DNA from: Ulva prolifera
Taxonomy: Eukaryota; Chlorophyta; Ulvophyceae; Ulvales; Ulvaceae
Assembly (NCBI GenBank): GCA_023078555.1
Contig: CM041197.1
Span: forward strand, 5,601,810-5,665,809
Direction: 5' to 3'
DNA: 64,000 nt
The translations under genes were made by a program, and so were the position numbers. Positions within the stretch are counted from its first letter, which is position 1, and every line of letters starts with the position of its first letter. Under the pieces are notes generated by a model that was given only the letters and a program-made list of their open reading frames with translations, made no database searches and was not told the DNA's origin. This document shows positions 46,742 to 61,500 of the stretch, piece by piece.

Positions 46742-49700
46742 TAATGTATTGGCTCATCGAGAAAAGATTTTCCACACGTCGAAGTTGAGTGCTTTACTGC
46801 AACAGACTCTACACATGACATAGGTGTGTGTGACCTTTGCGCACGTCCGTTAAAGCGCAACCGGCGTCCCTGTCACCTAGTAGTTGAAAAGTTCACAGGT
46901 GCTGGATATGTAATGTATTGGCTCATCGAGAAAAGATTTTCCACACGTCGAAGTTGAGTGCTTTACTACAACACACTCTTCACATGACATAGGTGTGTGT
47001 GACCTTTGTGCACGTCCGTTAAGAGCAACATGCTTCCCTGTCACCTTGAAGTTGAAAAGTTCACAGGTGCTGAATATGTAATGTATTGGCTCATCGAGAA
47101 ACGATTTTCCACACGTCGAAGTTGAGTGCTTTACTACAACACACTCTTCACATGACATAGGTGTGTGTGACCTTTGCGCATGTCCGTTAAGAGCAACATG
47201 CTTCCCTGTCACCTTGAAGTTGAAAAGTTCACAGGTGCTGGATATGTAATGTATTGGCTCATCGAGAAAAGATTTTCCACACGTCGAAGTTGAGTGCTTT
47301 ACTGCAACAGACTCTACACATGACATAGGTGTGTGTGAACTTTGCGCACGTCCGTTAAGAGCAACATGCTTCCCTGTCACCTTGAAGTTGAAAAGTTCAC
47401 AGGTGCTGGATATGTAATGTATTGGCTCATCGAGAAAAGATTTTCCACACGTCGAAGTTGAGTGCTTTACTGCAACAGACTCTACACATGACATAGGTGT
47501 GTGTGAACTTTGCGCACGTCCGTTAAGAGCAACATGCTTCCCTGTCACCTTGAAGTTGAAAAGTTCACAGGTGCTGAATATGTAATGTATTGGCTCATCG
47601 AGAAATGATTTTTCACACGTCGAAGTTGAGTGCTTTACTACAACACACTTAACACAAGATATAGGTGTGTGTGACCTTTGCGCACGTCCGTTAAAGTGCA
47701 ACCGGGTTCCCTGTCACTTAAAAGTTAAAAAGTTCACAGGTGCTGGATATGTAATGTATTGGCTCATCGAGAAAAGATTTTCCACACGTCGAATTTGAGT
47801 GCTTCACTACAACACACTCTTCACATGACATAGGTGTGTGTGACCTTTGCGCACGTCCGTTAAGAGCAACATGCTTCCCTGTCACCTTGAAGTTGAAAAG
47901 TTCACAGGTGCTGAATATGTAATGTATTGGCTCATCGAGAAAAGATTTCCACACGTCGAAGTTGAGTGCTTCACTACAACACACTCTTCACATGACATAG
48001 GTGTGTGTGACCTTTGCGCACGTCCGTTAAGAGCAACATGCTTCCCTGTCACCTTGAAGTTGAAAAGTTCACAGGTGCTGAATATGTAATGTATTGGCTC
48101 ATCGAGAAACGATTTTCCACACGTCGAAGTTGAGTGCTTTACTACAACACACTCTTCACATGGCATAGGTGTGTGTGACCTTTGCGCATGTCCGTTAAGA
48201 GCAACATGCTTCCCTGTCACCTTGAAGTTGAAAAGTTCACAGGTGCTGAATATGTAATGTATTGGCTCATTCAGAAACGATTTTCCACACGTCGAAGTTG
48301 AGTGCTTTACTACAACACACTCTTCACATGACATAGGTGTGTGTGACCTTTGCGCACGTCCGTTAAGAGCAACATGCTTCCCTGTCACCTTGAAGTTGAA
48401 AAGTTCACAGGTGCTGAATATGTAATGTATTGGCTCATCGAGAAATGATTTTTCACACGTCGAAGTTGAGTGCTTTACTACAACACACTTAACACAAGAT
48501 ATAGGTGTGTGTGACCTTTGCGCACGTCCGTTAAAGCGCAACCGGGTTCCCTGTCACCTTGAAGTTGAAAAGTTCACAGGTGCTGGATATGTAATGTATT
48601 GGCTCATCGAAGAATGATTTTCCACACGTCGAAGTTGAGTGCTTCACTACACGACACTCTTCACATGACATAGGTGTGTCTGACCTTTGCGCACGTCCGT
48701 TAAGAGCAACATGCTTCCCTGTCACCTAGTAGTTGAAAAATTCACAGGCGCTGTATATGGCATGCATTTACTCAGCGTGAAGAGAATTCGACACATTGGA
48801 TCAGAGCGCTACTCTAGAACACACTTATCACAAGACATAGGTGTGTGTGACCTTTGCGCACGTCCGTTAAGAGCAACATGCTTCCCTGTCACCTTGAAGT
48901 TGAAAAGTTCACAGGTGCTGAATATGTAATGTATTGGCTCATCGAGACAAGATTTTCCACACGTCAAAGTTGAGTGCTTTACTACAACACACTCTTCACA
49001 TGACATAGGTGTGTGTGACCTTTGCGCACGTCTGTTAAGAGCAACATGCTTCCCTGTCACCTTGAAGTTGAAAAGTTCACAGGTGCTGAATATGTAATGT
49101 ATTGGCTCATCGAGACAAGATTTTCCACACGTCAAAGTTGAGTGCTTTACTACAACACACTCTTCACATGACATAGGTGTGTGTGACCTTTGCGCACGTC
49201 CGTTAAGAGCAACATGCTTCCCTGTCACCTTGAAGTTGAAAAGTTCACAGGTGCTGAATATGTAATGTATTGGCTCATCGAGAAATGATTTTTCACACGT
49301 CGAAGTTAAGTGCTTTACTACAACACACTCTACACATGACATAGGTGTGTGTGACCTTTGCGCACGTCCGTTAAAGCGCAACCGGCGTCCCTGTCACCTA
49401 GTAGTTGAAAAGTTCACAGGTGCTGGATATGTAATGTATTGGCTCATCGAGAAAAGATTTTCCACACGTCGAAGTTGAGTGCTTTACTGCAACACACTTA
49501 TCACAAGACATAGGTGTGTGTGACCTTTGCGCACGTCCGTTAAGAGCAACATGTTTCCCTGTCACCTTGAAGTTGAAAAGTTCACAGGTGCTGAATATGT
49601 AATGTATTGGCTCATCGAGAAACGATTTTCCACACGTCGAAGTTGAGTGCTTTACTGCAACAGACTCTACACATGACATAGGTGTGTGTGAACTTTGCGC

Positions 49701-50469
49701 ACGTCCGTTAAGAGCAACATGCTTCCCTGTCACCTTGAAGTTGAAAAGTTCACAGGTGCTGAATATGTAATGTATTGGCTCATCGAGAAACGATTTTCCA
49801 CACGTCGAAGTTGAGTGCTTTACTACAACACACTCTTCACATGACATAGGTGTGTCTGACCTTTGCGCACGTCCGTTAAGAGCAACATGCTTCCCTGTCA
49901 CCTTGAAGTTGAAAAGTTCAAAGGTGCTGAATATGTAATGTATTGGCTCATCGAGAAACGATTTTCCACACGTCGAAGTTGAGTGCTTTACTACAACACA
50001 CTCTTCACATGACATAGGTGTGTGTGACCTTTGCGCACGTCCGTTAAGAGCAACATGCTTCCCTGTCACCTTGAAGTTGAAAAGTTCACAGGTGCTGAAT
50101 ATGTAATGTATTGGCTCATCGAGAAATGATTTTTCACACGTCGAAGTTGAGTGCTTTACTACAACACACTTAACACAAGATATAGGTGTGTGTGACCTTT
50201 GCGCACGTCCGTTAAAGCGCAACCGGGTTCCCTGTCACCTTGAAGTTGAAAAGTTCACAGGTGCTGGATATGTAATGTATTGGCTCATCGAGAAATGATT
50301 TTCCACACGTCGAAGTTGAGTGCTTCACTACACGACACTCTTCACATGACATAGGTGTGTGTGACCTTTGCGCACGTCCGTTAAGAGCAACATGTTTCCC
50401 TGTCACCTTGAAGTTGAAAAGTTCACAGGTGCTGGATATGTAATGTATTGGCTCATCGAGAAAAGATTT

Positions 50470-53275
50470 TCCACACGTCGAAGTTGAGTGCTTTACTGCA
50501 ACAGACTCTACACATGACATAGGTGTGTGTGAACTTTGCGCACGTCCGTTAAGAGCAACATGCTTCCCTGTCACCTTGAAGTTGAAAAGTTCACAGGTGC
50601 TGAATATGTAATGTATTGGCTCATCGAGAAACGATTTTCCACACGTCGAAGTTGAGTGCTTTACTACAACACACTCTTCACATGACATAGGTGTGTCTGA
50701 CCTTTGCGCACGTCCGTTAAGAGCAACATGCTTCCCTGTCACCTTGAAGTTGAAAAGTTCAAAGGTGCTGAATATGTAATGTATTGGCTCATCGAGAAAC
50801 GATTTTCCACACGTCGAAGTTGAGTGCTTTACTACAACACACTCTTCACATGACATAGGTGTGTGTGACCTTTGCGCACGTCCGTTAAGAGCAACATGCT
50901 TCCCTGTCACCTTGAAGTTGAAAAGTTCACAGGTGCTGAATATGTAATGTATTGGCTCATCGAGAAATGATTTTTCACACGTCGAAGTTGAGTGCTTTAC
51001 TACAACACACTTAACACAAGATATAGGTGTGTGTGACCTTTGCGCACGTCCGTTAAAGCGCAACCGGGTTCCCTGTCACCTTGAAGTTGAAAAGTTCACA
51101 GGTGCTGGATATGTAATGTATTGGCTCATCGAGAAATGATTTTCCACACGTCGAAGTTGAGTGCTTCACTACACGACACTCTTCACATGACATAGGTGTG
51201 TCTGACCTTTGCGCACGTCCGTTAAGAGCAACATGCTTCCCTGTCACCTAGTAGTTGAAAAGTTCACAGGCGCTGTATATGGCATGCATTTACTCAGCGT
51301 GAAGAGAATTCGACACATTGGATCAGAGCGCTACTCTAGAACACACTTATCACAAGACATAGGTGTGTGTGACCTTTGCGCACGTCCGTTAAGAGCAACA
51401 TGTTTCCCTGTCACCTTGAAGTTGAAAAGTTCACAGGTGCTGGATATGTAATGTATTGGCTCATCGAGAAAAGATTTTCCACACGTCGAAGTTGAGTGCT
51501 TTACTGAAACAGACTCTACACATGACATAGGTGTGTGTGAACTTTGCGCACGTCCGTTAAGAGCAACATGCTTCCCTGTCACCTTGAAGTTGAAAAGTTC
51601 ACAGGTGCTGAATATGTAATGTATTGGCTCATCGAGAAATGATTTTTCACACGTCGAAGTTGAGTGCTTTACTACAACACACTTAACACAAGATATAGGT
51701 GTGTGTGACCTTTGCGCACGTCCGTTAAAGTGCAACCGGGTTCCCTGTCACTTAAAAGTTAAAAAGTTCACAGGTGCTGGATATGTAATGTATTGGCTCA
51801 TCGAGAAAAGATTTTCCACACGTCGAATTTGAGTGCTTCACTACAACACACTCTTCACATGACATAGGTGTGTGTGACCTTTGCGCACGTCCGTTAAGAG
51901 CAACATGCTTCCCTGTCACCTTGAAGTTGAAAAGTTCACAGGTGCTGAATATGTAATGTATTGGCTCATCGAGAAAAGATTTCCACACGTCGAAGTTGAG
52001 TGCTTCACTACAACACACTCTTCACATGACATAGGTGTGTGTGACCTTTGCGCACGTCCGTTAAGAGCAACATGCTTCCCTGTCACCTTGAAGTTGAAAA
52101 GTTCACAGGTGCTGGATATGTAATGTATTGGCTCATCGAGAAATGATTTTCCACACGTCGAAGTTGAGTGCTTCACTACAACACACTCTTCACATGACAT
52201 AGGTGTGTGTGACCTTTGCGCACGTCCGTTAAGAGCAACATGCTTCCCTGTCACCTTGAAGTTGAAAAGTTCACAGGTGCTGAATATGTAATGTATTGGC
52301 TCATCGAGAAATGATTTTTCACACGTCGAAGTTGAGTGCTTTACTACAACACACTCTACACATGACATAGGTGTGTGTGACCTTTGCGCACGTCCGTTAA
52401 AGCGCAACCGGCGTCCATGTCACCTAGTAGTTGAAAAGTTCACAGGTGCTGGATATGTAATGTATTGGCTCATCGAGAAAAGATTTTCCACACGTCGAAG
52501 TTGAGTGCTTTACTACAACACACTCTTCACATGACATAGGTGTGTGTGACCTTTGCGCACGTCCGTTAAGAGCAACATGCTTCCCTGTCACCTTGAAGTT
52601 GAAAAGTTCACAGGTGCTGAATATGTAATGTATTGGCTCATCGAGAAACGATTTTCCACACGTCGAAGTTGAGTGCTTTACTACAACACACTCTTCACAT
52701 GACATAGGTGTGTGTGACCTTTGCGCACGTCCGTTAAGAGCAACATGCTTCCCTGTCACCTTGAAGTTGAAAAGTTCACAGGTGCTGAATATGTAATGTA
52801 TTGGCTCATCCAGAAACGATTTTCCACACGTCGAAGTTGAGTGCTTTACTACAACACACTCTTCACATGACATAGGTGTGTGTGACCTTTGCGCACGTCC
52901 GTTAAGAGCAACATGCTTCCCTGTCACCTTGAAGTTGAAAAGTTCACAGGTGCTGAATATGTAATGTATTGGCTCATCGAGAAATGATTTTTCACACGTC
53001 GAAGTTGAGTGCTTTACTACAACACACTTAACACAAGATATAGGTGTGTGTGACCTTTGCGCACGTCCGTTAAAGCGCAACCGGGTTCCCTGTCACCTTG
53101 AAGTTGAAAAGTTCAGAGGTGCTGGATATGTAATGTATTGGCTCATCGAGAAATGATTTTCCACACGTCGAAGTTGAGTGCTTCACTACACGACACTCTT
53201 CACATGACATAGGTGTGTCTGACCTTTGCGCACGTCCGTTAAGAGCAACATGCTTCCCTGTCACCTAGTAGTTGA
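50470..53275 (+). repeat. Long-range duplicate, first copy (8232-bp shift)
   Basis: About 2.8 kb recur at about 58702-61500, exactly 8232 bp (49 monomers) downstream. Shared rare markers include gttcaaaggtgctg, cacttaaaagttaaaaag and ggcgtccatgtcac. The agreement runs over many variant positions. After 53275 the match continues at 8399 bp, because the second copy holds one additional type A monomer. The part with gttcaaagg also recurs locally 841 bp upstream. Confidence 0.82.
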
Positions 53276-56200
53276 AAAGTTCACAGGTGCTGGATATGTA
53301 ATGTATTGGCTCATCGAGAAAAGATTTTCCACACGTCGAAGTTGAGTGCTTTACTGCAACAGACTCTACACATGACATAGGTGTGTGTGAACTTTGCGCA
53401 CGTCCGTTAAAGCGCAACCGGCTTCCCCGTCACCTAGTAGTTGAAAAGTTCACAGGCGCTGTATATGGCATGCATTTACTCATCGAGAAGAGAATTCGAC
53501 ACATTGGATCAGAGCGCTACTCTAGAACACACTTATCACAAGATATATGTGTGTATGACCTTTGCGCACGTCCGTTAAGAGCAACATGCTTCCCTGTCAC
53601 CTTGAAGTTGAAAAGTTCACAGGTGCTGAATATGTAATGTATTGGCTCATCGAGAAAAGATTTCCACACGTCGAAGTTGAGTGCTTCACTACAACACACT
53701 CTTCACATGACATAGGTGTGTGTGACCTTTGCGCACGTCCGTTAAGAGCAACATGCTTCCCTGTCACCTTGAAGTTGAAAAGTTCACAGGTGCTGAATAT
53801 GTAATGTATTGGCTCATCCAGAAACGATTTTCCACACGTCGAAGTTGAGTGCTTTACTACAACACACTCTTCACATGAGATAGGTGTGTGTGACCTTTGC
53901 GCACGTCCGTTAAGAGCAACATGCTTCCCTGTCACCTTGAAGTTGAAAAGTTCACAGGTGCTGAATATGTAATGTATTGGCTCATCGAGAAATGATTTTT
54001 CACACGTCGAAGTTGAGTGCTTTACTACAACACACTTAACACAAGATATAGGTGTGTGTGACCTTTGCGCACGTCCGTTAAAGCGCAACCGGGTTCCCTG
54101 TCACCTTGAAGTTGAAAAGTTCACAGGTGCTGGATATGTAATGTATTGGCTCATCGAGAAATGATTTTCCACACGTCGAAGTTGAGTGCTTCACTACACG
54201 ACACTCTTCACATGACATAGGTGTGTCTGACCTTTGCGCACGTCCGTTAAGAGCAACATGCTTCCCTGTCACCTAGTAGTTGAAAAGTTCACAGGCGCTG
54301 TATATGGCATGCATTTACTCATCGAGAAGAGAATTCGACACATTGGATCAGAGCGCTACTCTAGAACACACTTATCACAAGATATATGTGTGTATGACCT
54401 TTGCGCACGTCCGTTAAGAGCAACATGCTTCCCTGTCACCTTGAAGTTGAAAAGTTCACAGGTGCTGAATATGTAATGTATTGGCTCATCCAGAAACGAT
54501 TTTCCACACGTCGAAGTTGAGTGCTTTACTGCAACAGACTCTACACATGACATAGGTGTGTGTGAACTTTGCGCACGTCCGTTAAAGCGCAACCGGCTTC
54601 CCCGTCACCTAGTAGTTGAAAAGTTCACAGGCGCTGTATATGGCATGCATTTACTCATCGAGAAGAGAATTCGACACATTGGATCAGAGCGCTACTCTAG
54701 AACACACTTATCACAAGATATATGTGTGTATGACCTTTGCGCACGTCCGTTAAGAGCAACATGCTTCCCTGTCACCTAGTAGTTGAAAAGTTCACAGGTG
54801 CTGGATATGTAATGTATTGGCTCATCGAGAAAAGATTTTCCACACGTCGAAGTTGAGTGCTTTACTGCAACAGACTCTACACATGACATAGGTGTGTGTG
54901 AACTTTGCGCACGTCCGTTAAAGCGCAACCGGCTTCCCCGTCACCTAGTAGTTGAAAAGTTCACAGGCGCTGTATATGGCATGCATTTACTCATCGAGAA
55001 GAGAATTCGACACATTGGATCAGAGCGCTACTCTAGAACACACTTATCACAAGATATATGTGTGTATGACCTTTGCGCACGTCCGTTAAGAGCAACATGC
55101 TTCCCTGTCACCTTGAAGTTGAAAAGTTCACAGGTGCTGAATATGTAATGTATTGGCTCATCCAGAAACGATTTTCCACACGTCGAAGTTGAGTGCTTTA
55201 CTACAACACACTCTTCACATGAGATAGGTGTGTGTGACCTTTGCGCACGTCCGTTAAGAGCAACATGCTTCCCTGTCACCTTGAAGTTGAAAAGTTCACA
55301 GGTGCTGAATATGTAATGTATTGGCTCATCGAGAAATGATTTTTCACACGTCGAAGTTGAGTGCTTTACTACAACACACTTAACACAAGATATAGGTGTG
55401 TGTGACCTTTGCGCACGTCCGTTAAAGCGCAACCGGGTTCCCTGTCACCTTGAAGTTGAAAAGTTCACAGGTGCTGGATATGTAATGTATTGGCTCATCG
55501 AGAAATGATTTTCCACACGTCGAAGTTGAGTGCTTCACTACACGACACTCTTCACATGACATAGGTGTGTCTGACCTTTGCGCACGTCCGTTAAGAGCAA
55601 CATGCTTCCCTGTCACCTAGTAGTTGAAAAGTTCACAGGTGCTGGATATGTAATGTATTGGCTCATCGAGAAAAGATTTTCCACACGTCGAAGTTGAGTG
55701 CTTTACTGCAACAGACTCTACACATGACATAGGTGTGTGTGAACTTTGCGCACGTCCGTTAAAGCGCAACCGGCTTCCCCGTCACCTAGTAGTTGAAAAG
55801 TTCACAGGCGCTGTATATGGCATGCATTTACTCATCGAGAAGAGAATTCGACACATTGGATCAGAGCGCTACTCTAGAACACACTTATCACAAGATATAT
55901 GTGTGTATGACCTTTGCGCACGTCCGTTAAGAGCAACATGCTTCCCTGTCACCTTGAAGTTGAAAAGTTCACAGGTGCTGAATATGTAATGTATTGGCTC
56001 ATCGAGAAAAGATTTCCACACGTCGAAGTTGAGTGCTTCACTACAACACACTCTTCACATGACATAGGTGTGTGTGACCTTTGCGCACGTCCGTTAAGAG
56101 CAACATGCTTCCCTGTCACCTTGAAGTTGAAAAGTTCACAGGTGCTGAATATGTAATGTATTGGCTCATCCAGAAACGATTTTCCACACGTCGAAGTTGA

Positions 56201-57990
56201 GTGCTTTACTACAACACACTCTTCACATGAGATAGGTGTGTGTGACCTTTGCGCACGTCCGTTAAGAGCAACATGCTTCCCTGTCACCTTGAAGTTGAAA
56301 AGTTCACAGGTGCTGAATATGTAATGTATTGGCTCATCGAGAAATGATTTTTCACACGTCGAAGTTGAGTGCTTTACTACAACACACTTAACACAAGATA
56401 TAGGTGTGTGTGACCTTTGCGCACGTCCGTTAAAGCGCAACCGGGTTCCCTGTCACCTTGAAGTTGAAAAGTTCACAGGTGCTGGATATGTAATGTATTG
56501 GCTCATCGAGAAATGATTTTCCACACGTCGAAGTTGAGTGCTTCACTACACGACACTCTTCACATGACATAGGTGTGTCTGACCTTTGCGCACGTCCGTT
56601 AAGAGCAACATGCTTCCCTGTCACCTAGTAGTTGAAAAGTTCACAGGCGCTGTATATGGCATGCATTTACTCATCGAGAAGAGAATTCGACACATTGGAT
56701 CAGAGCGCTACTCTAGAACACACTTATCACAAGATATATGTGTGTATGACCTTTGCGCACGTCCGTTAAGAGCAACATGCTTCCCTGTCACCTTGAAGTT
56801 GAAAAGTTCACAGGTGCTGAATATGTAATGTATTGGCTCATCCAGAAACGATTTTCCACACGTCGAAGTTGAGTGCTTTACTGCAACAGACTCTACACAT
56901 GACATAGGTGTGTGTGAACTTTGCGCACGTCCGTTAAAGCGCAACCGGCTTCCCCGTCACCTAGTAGTTGAAAAGTTCACAGGCGCTGTATATGGCATGC
57001 ATTTACTCATCGAGAAGAGAATTCGACACATTGGATCAGAGCGCTACTCTAGAACACACTTATCACAAGATATATGTGTGTATGACCTTTGCGCACGTCC
57101 GTTAAGAGCAACATGCTTCCCTGTCACCTAGTAGTTGAAAAGTTCACAGGTGCTGGATATGTAATGTATTGGCTCATCGAGAAAAGATTTTCCACACGTC
57201 GAAGTTGAGTGCTTTACTGCAACAGACTCTACACATGACATAGGTGTGTGTGAACTTTGCGCACGTCCGTTAAAGCGCAACCGGCTTCCCCGTCACCTAG
57301 TAGTTGAAAAGTTCACAGGCGCTGTATATGGCATGCATTTACTCATCGAGAAGAGAATTCGACACATTGGATCAGAGCGCTACTCTAGAACACACTTATC
57401 ACAAGATATATGTGTGTATGACCTTTGCGCACGTCCGTTAAGAGCAACATGCTTCCCTGTCACCTTGAAGTTGAAAAGTTCACAGGTGCTGAATATGTAA
57501 TGTATTGGCTCATCCAGAAACGATTTTCCACACGTCGAAGTTGAGTGCTTTACTACAACACACTCTTCACATGAGATAGGTGTGTGTGACCTTTGCGCAC
57601 GTCCGTTAAGAGCAACATGCTTCCCTGTCACCTTGAAGTTGAAAAGTTCACAGGTGCTGAATATGTAATGTATTGGCTCATCGAGAAATGATTTTTCACA
57701 CGTCGAAGTTGAGTGCTTTACTACAACACACTTAACACAAGATATAGGTGTGTGTGACCTTTGCGCACGTCCGTTAAAGCGCAACCGGGTTCCCTGTCAC
57801 CTTGAAGTTGAAAAGTTCACAGGTGCTGGATATGTAATGTATTGGCTCATCGAGAAATGATTTTCCACACGTCGAAGTTGAGTGCTTCACTACACGACAC
57901 TCTTCACATGACATAGGTGTGTCTGACCTTTGCGCACGTCCGTTAAGAGCAACATGCTTCCCTGTCACCTAGTAGTTGAAAAGTTCACAG
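52730..57990 (+). repeat. Tandem array of a 14-monomer unit (2352 bp, about 2.2 copies)
   Basis: Sequence at about 52730-55638 matches about 55082-57990 at a 2352-bp shift, exactly 14 x 168. Shared strings include tccagaaacg B monomers, catgagatagg, tgtgaactttgcgcac and catcgagaagag A monomers. All compared frames translate identically. The unit contains a smaller 336-bp dimer repetition (near 54558 and 54894). Visible differences are few, for example catgacatagg near 52869 versus catgagatagg near 55221. Confidence 0.87.
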
Positions 57991-58701
57991 GCGCTGTATA
58001 TGGCATGCAGTTACTCATCGAGAAGAGAATTCGACACATTGGATCAGAGCGCTACTCTAGAACACACTTATCACAAGATATATGTGTGTATGACCTTTGC
58101 GCACGTCCGTTAAGAGCAACATGCTTCCCTGTCACCTTGAAGTTGAAAAGTTCACAGGTGCTGAATATGTAATGTATTGGCTCATCGAGAAAAGATTTCC
58201 ACACGTCGAAGTTGAGTGCTTCACTACAACACACTCTTCACATGACATAGGTGTGTGTGACCTTTGCGCACGTCCGTTAAAGCGCAACCGGGTTCCCTGT
58301 CACCTTGAAGTTGAAAAGTTCACAGGTGCTGAATATGTAATGTATTGGCTCATCGAGAAATGATTTTTCACACGTCGAAGTTAAGTGCTTTACTACAACA
58401 CACTCTACACATGACATAGGTGTGTGTGACCTTTGCGCACGTCCGTTAAAGCGCAACCGGCGTCCCTGTCACCTAGTAGTTGAAAAGTTCACAGGTGCTG
58501 GATATGTAATGTATTGGCTCATCGAGAAAAGATTTTCCACACGTCGAAGTTGAGTGCTTTACTACCACACTCTTCACATGACATAGGTGTGTGTGACCTT
58601 TGCGCACGTCCGTTAAGAGCAACATGTTTCCCTGTCACCTTGAAGTTGAAAAGTTCACAGGTGCTAAATATGTAATGTATTGGCTCATCGAGAAACGATT
58701 T

Positions 58702-61500
58702 TCCACACGTCGAAGTTGAGTGCTTTACTGCAACAGACTCTACACATGACATAGGTGTGTGTGAACTTTGCGCACGTCCGTTAAGAGCAACATGCTTCCT
58801 TGTCACCTTGAAGTTGAAAAGTTCACAGGTGCTGAATATGTAATGTATTGGCTCATCGAGAAACGATTTTCCACACGTCGAAGTTGAGTGCTTTACTACA
58901 ACACACTCTTCACATGACATAGGTGTGTCTGACCTTTGCGCACGTCCGTTAAGAGCAACATGCTTCCCTGTCACCTTGAAGTTGAAAAGTTCAAAGGTGC
59001 TGAATATGTAATGTATTGGCTCATCGAGAAACGATTTTCCACACGTCGAAGTTGAGTGCTTTACTACAACACACTCTTCACATGACATAGCTGTGTGTGA
59101 CCTTTGCGCACGTCCGTTAAGAGCAACATGCTTCCCTGTCACCTTGAAGTTGAAAAGTTCACAGGTGCTGAATATGTAATGTATTGGCTCATCGAGAAAT
59201 GATTTTTCACACGTCGAAGTTGAGTGCTTTACTACAACACACTTAACACAAGATATAGGTGTGTGTGACCTTTGCGCACGTCCGTTAAAGCGCAACCGGG
59301 TTCCCTGTCACCTTGAAGTTGAAAAGTTCACAGGTGCTGGATATGTAATGTATTGGCTCATCGAGAAATGATTTTCCACACGTCGAAGTTGAGTGCTTCA
59401 CTACACGACACTCTTCACATGACATAGGTGTGTCTGACCTTTGCGCACGTCCGTTAAGAGCAACATGCTTCCCTGTCACCTAGTAGTTGAAAAGTTCACA
59501 GGCGCTGTATATGGCATGCATTTACTCAGCGTGAAGAGAATTCGACACATTGGATCAGAGCGCTACTCTAGAACACACTTATCACAAGACATAGGTGTGT
59601 GTGACCTTTGCGCACGTCCGTTAAGAGCAACATGTTTCCCTGTCACCTTGAAGTTGAAAAGTTCACAGGTGCTGGATATGTAATGTATTGGCTCATCGAG
59701 AAAAGATTTTCCACACGTCGAAGTTGAGTGCTTTACTGCAACAGACTCTACACATGACATAGGTGTGTGTGAACTTTGCGCACGTCCGTTAAGAGCAACA
59801 TGCTTCCCTGTCACCTTGAAGTTGAAAAGTTCACAGGTGCTGAATATGTAATGTATTGGCTCATCGAGAAATGATTTTTCACACGTCGAAGTTGAGTGCT
59901 TTACTACAAAACACTTAACACAAGATATAGGTGTGTGTGACCTTTGCGCACGTCCGTTAAAGTGCAACCGGGTTCCCTGTCACTTAAAAGTTAAAAAGTT
60001 CACAGGTGCTGGATATGTAATGTATTGGCTCATCGAGAAAAGATTTTCCACACGTCGAATTTGAGTGCTTCACTACAACACACTCTTCACATGACATAGG
60101 TGTGTGTGACCTTTGCGCACGTCCGTTAAGAGCAACATGCTTCCCTGTCACCTTGAAGTTGAAAAGTTCACAGGTGCTGAATATGTAATGTATTGGCTCA
60201 TCGAGAAAAGATTTCCACACGTCGAAGTTGAGTGCTTCACTACAACACACTCTTCACATGACATAGGTGTGTGTGACCTTTGCGCACGTCCGTTAAGAGC
60301 AACATGCTTCCCTGTCACCTTGAAGTTGAAAAGTTCACAGGTGCTGGATATGTAATGTATTGGCTCATCGAGAAATGATTTTCCACACGTCGAAGTTGAG
60401 TGCTTCACTACAACACACTCTTCACATGACATAGGTGTGTGTGACCTTTGCGCACGTCCGTTAAGAGCAACATGCTTCCCTGTCACCTTGAAGTTGAAAA
60501 GTTCACAGGTGCTGAATATGTAATGTATTGGCTCATCGAGAAATGATTTTTCACACGTCGAAGTTGAGTGCTTTACTACAACACACTCTACACATGACAT
60601 AGGTGTGTGTGACCTTTGCGCACGTCCGTTAAAGCGCAACCGGCGTCCATGTCACCTAGTAGTTGAAAAGTTCACAGGTGCTGGATATGTAATGTATTGG
60701 CTCATCGAGAAAAGATTTTCTACACGTCGAAGTTGAGTGCTTTACTACAACACACTCTTCACATGACATAGGTGTGTGTGACCTTTGCGCACGTCCGTTA
60801 AGAGCAACATGCTTCCCTGTCACCTTGAAGTTGAAAAGTTCACAGGTGCTGAATATGTAATGTATTGGCTCATCGAGAAACGATTTTCCACACGTCGAAG
60901 TTGAGTGCTTTACTACAACACACTCTTCACATGACATAGGTGTGTGTGACCTTTGCGCACGTCCGTTAAGAGCAACATGCTTCCCTGTCACCTTGAAGTT
61001 GAAAAGTTCACAGGTGCTGAATATGTAATGTATTGGCTCATCCAGAAACGATTTTCCACACGTCGAAGTTGAGTGCTTTACTACAACACACTCTTCACAT
61101 GACATAGGTGTGTGTGACCTTTGCGCACGTCCGTTAAGAGCAACATGCTTCCCTGTCACCTTGAAGTTGAAAAGTTCACAGGTGCTGAATATGTAATGTA
61201 TTGGCTCATCGAGAAATGATTTTTCACACGTCGAAGTTGAGTGCTTTACTACAACACACTTAACACAAGATATAGGTGTGTGTGACCTTTGCGCACGTCC
61301 GTTAAAGCGCAACCGGGTTCCCTGTCACCTTGAAGTTGAAAAGTTCACAGGTGCTGGATATGTAATGTATTGGCTCATCGAGAAATGATTTTCCACACGT
61401 CGAAGTTGAGTGCTTCACTATACGACACTCTTCACATGACATAGGTGTGTCTGACCTTTGCGCACGTCCGTTAAGAGCAACATGCTTCCCTGTCACCTAG
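58702..61500 (+). repeat. Long-range duplicate, second copy (8232-bp shift)
   Basis: Partner of 50470-53275. It keeps one extra type A monomer at its right end (about 61458-61625), after which similarity to the first region resumes at an 8399-bp shift through about 62.7 kb. Private changes include cttccttgtcac near 58795 and gattttctacacg near 60716. Confidence 0.82.
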
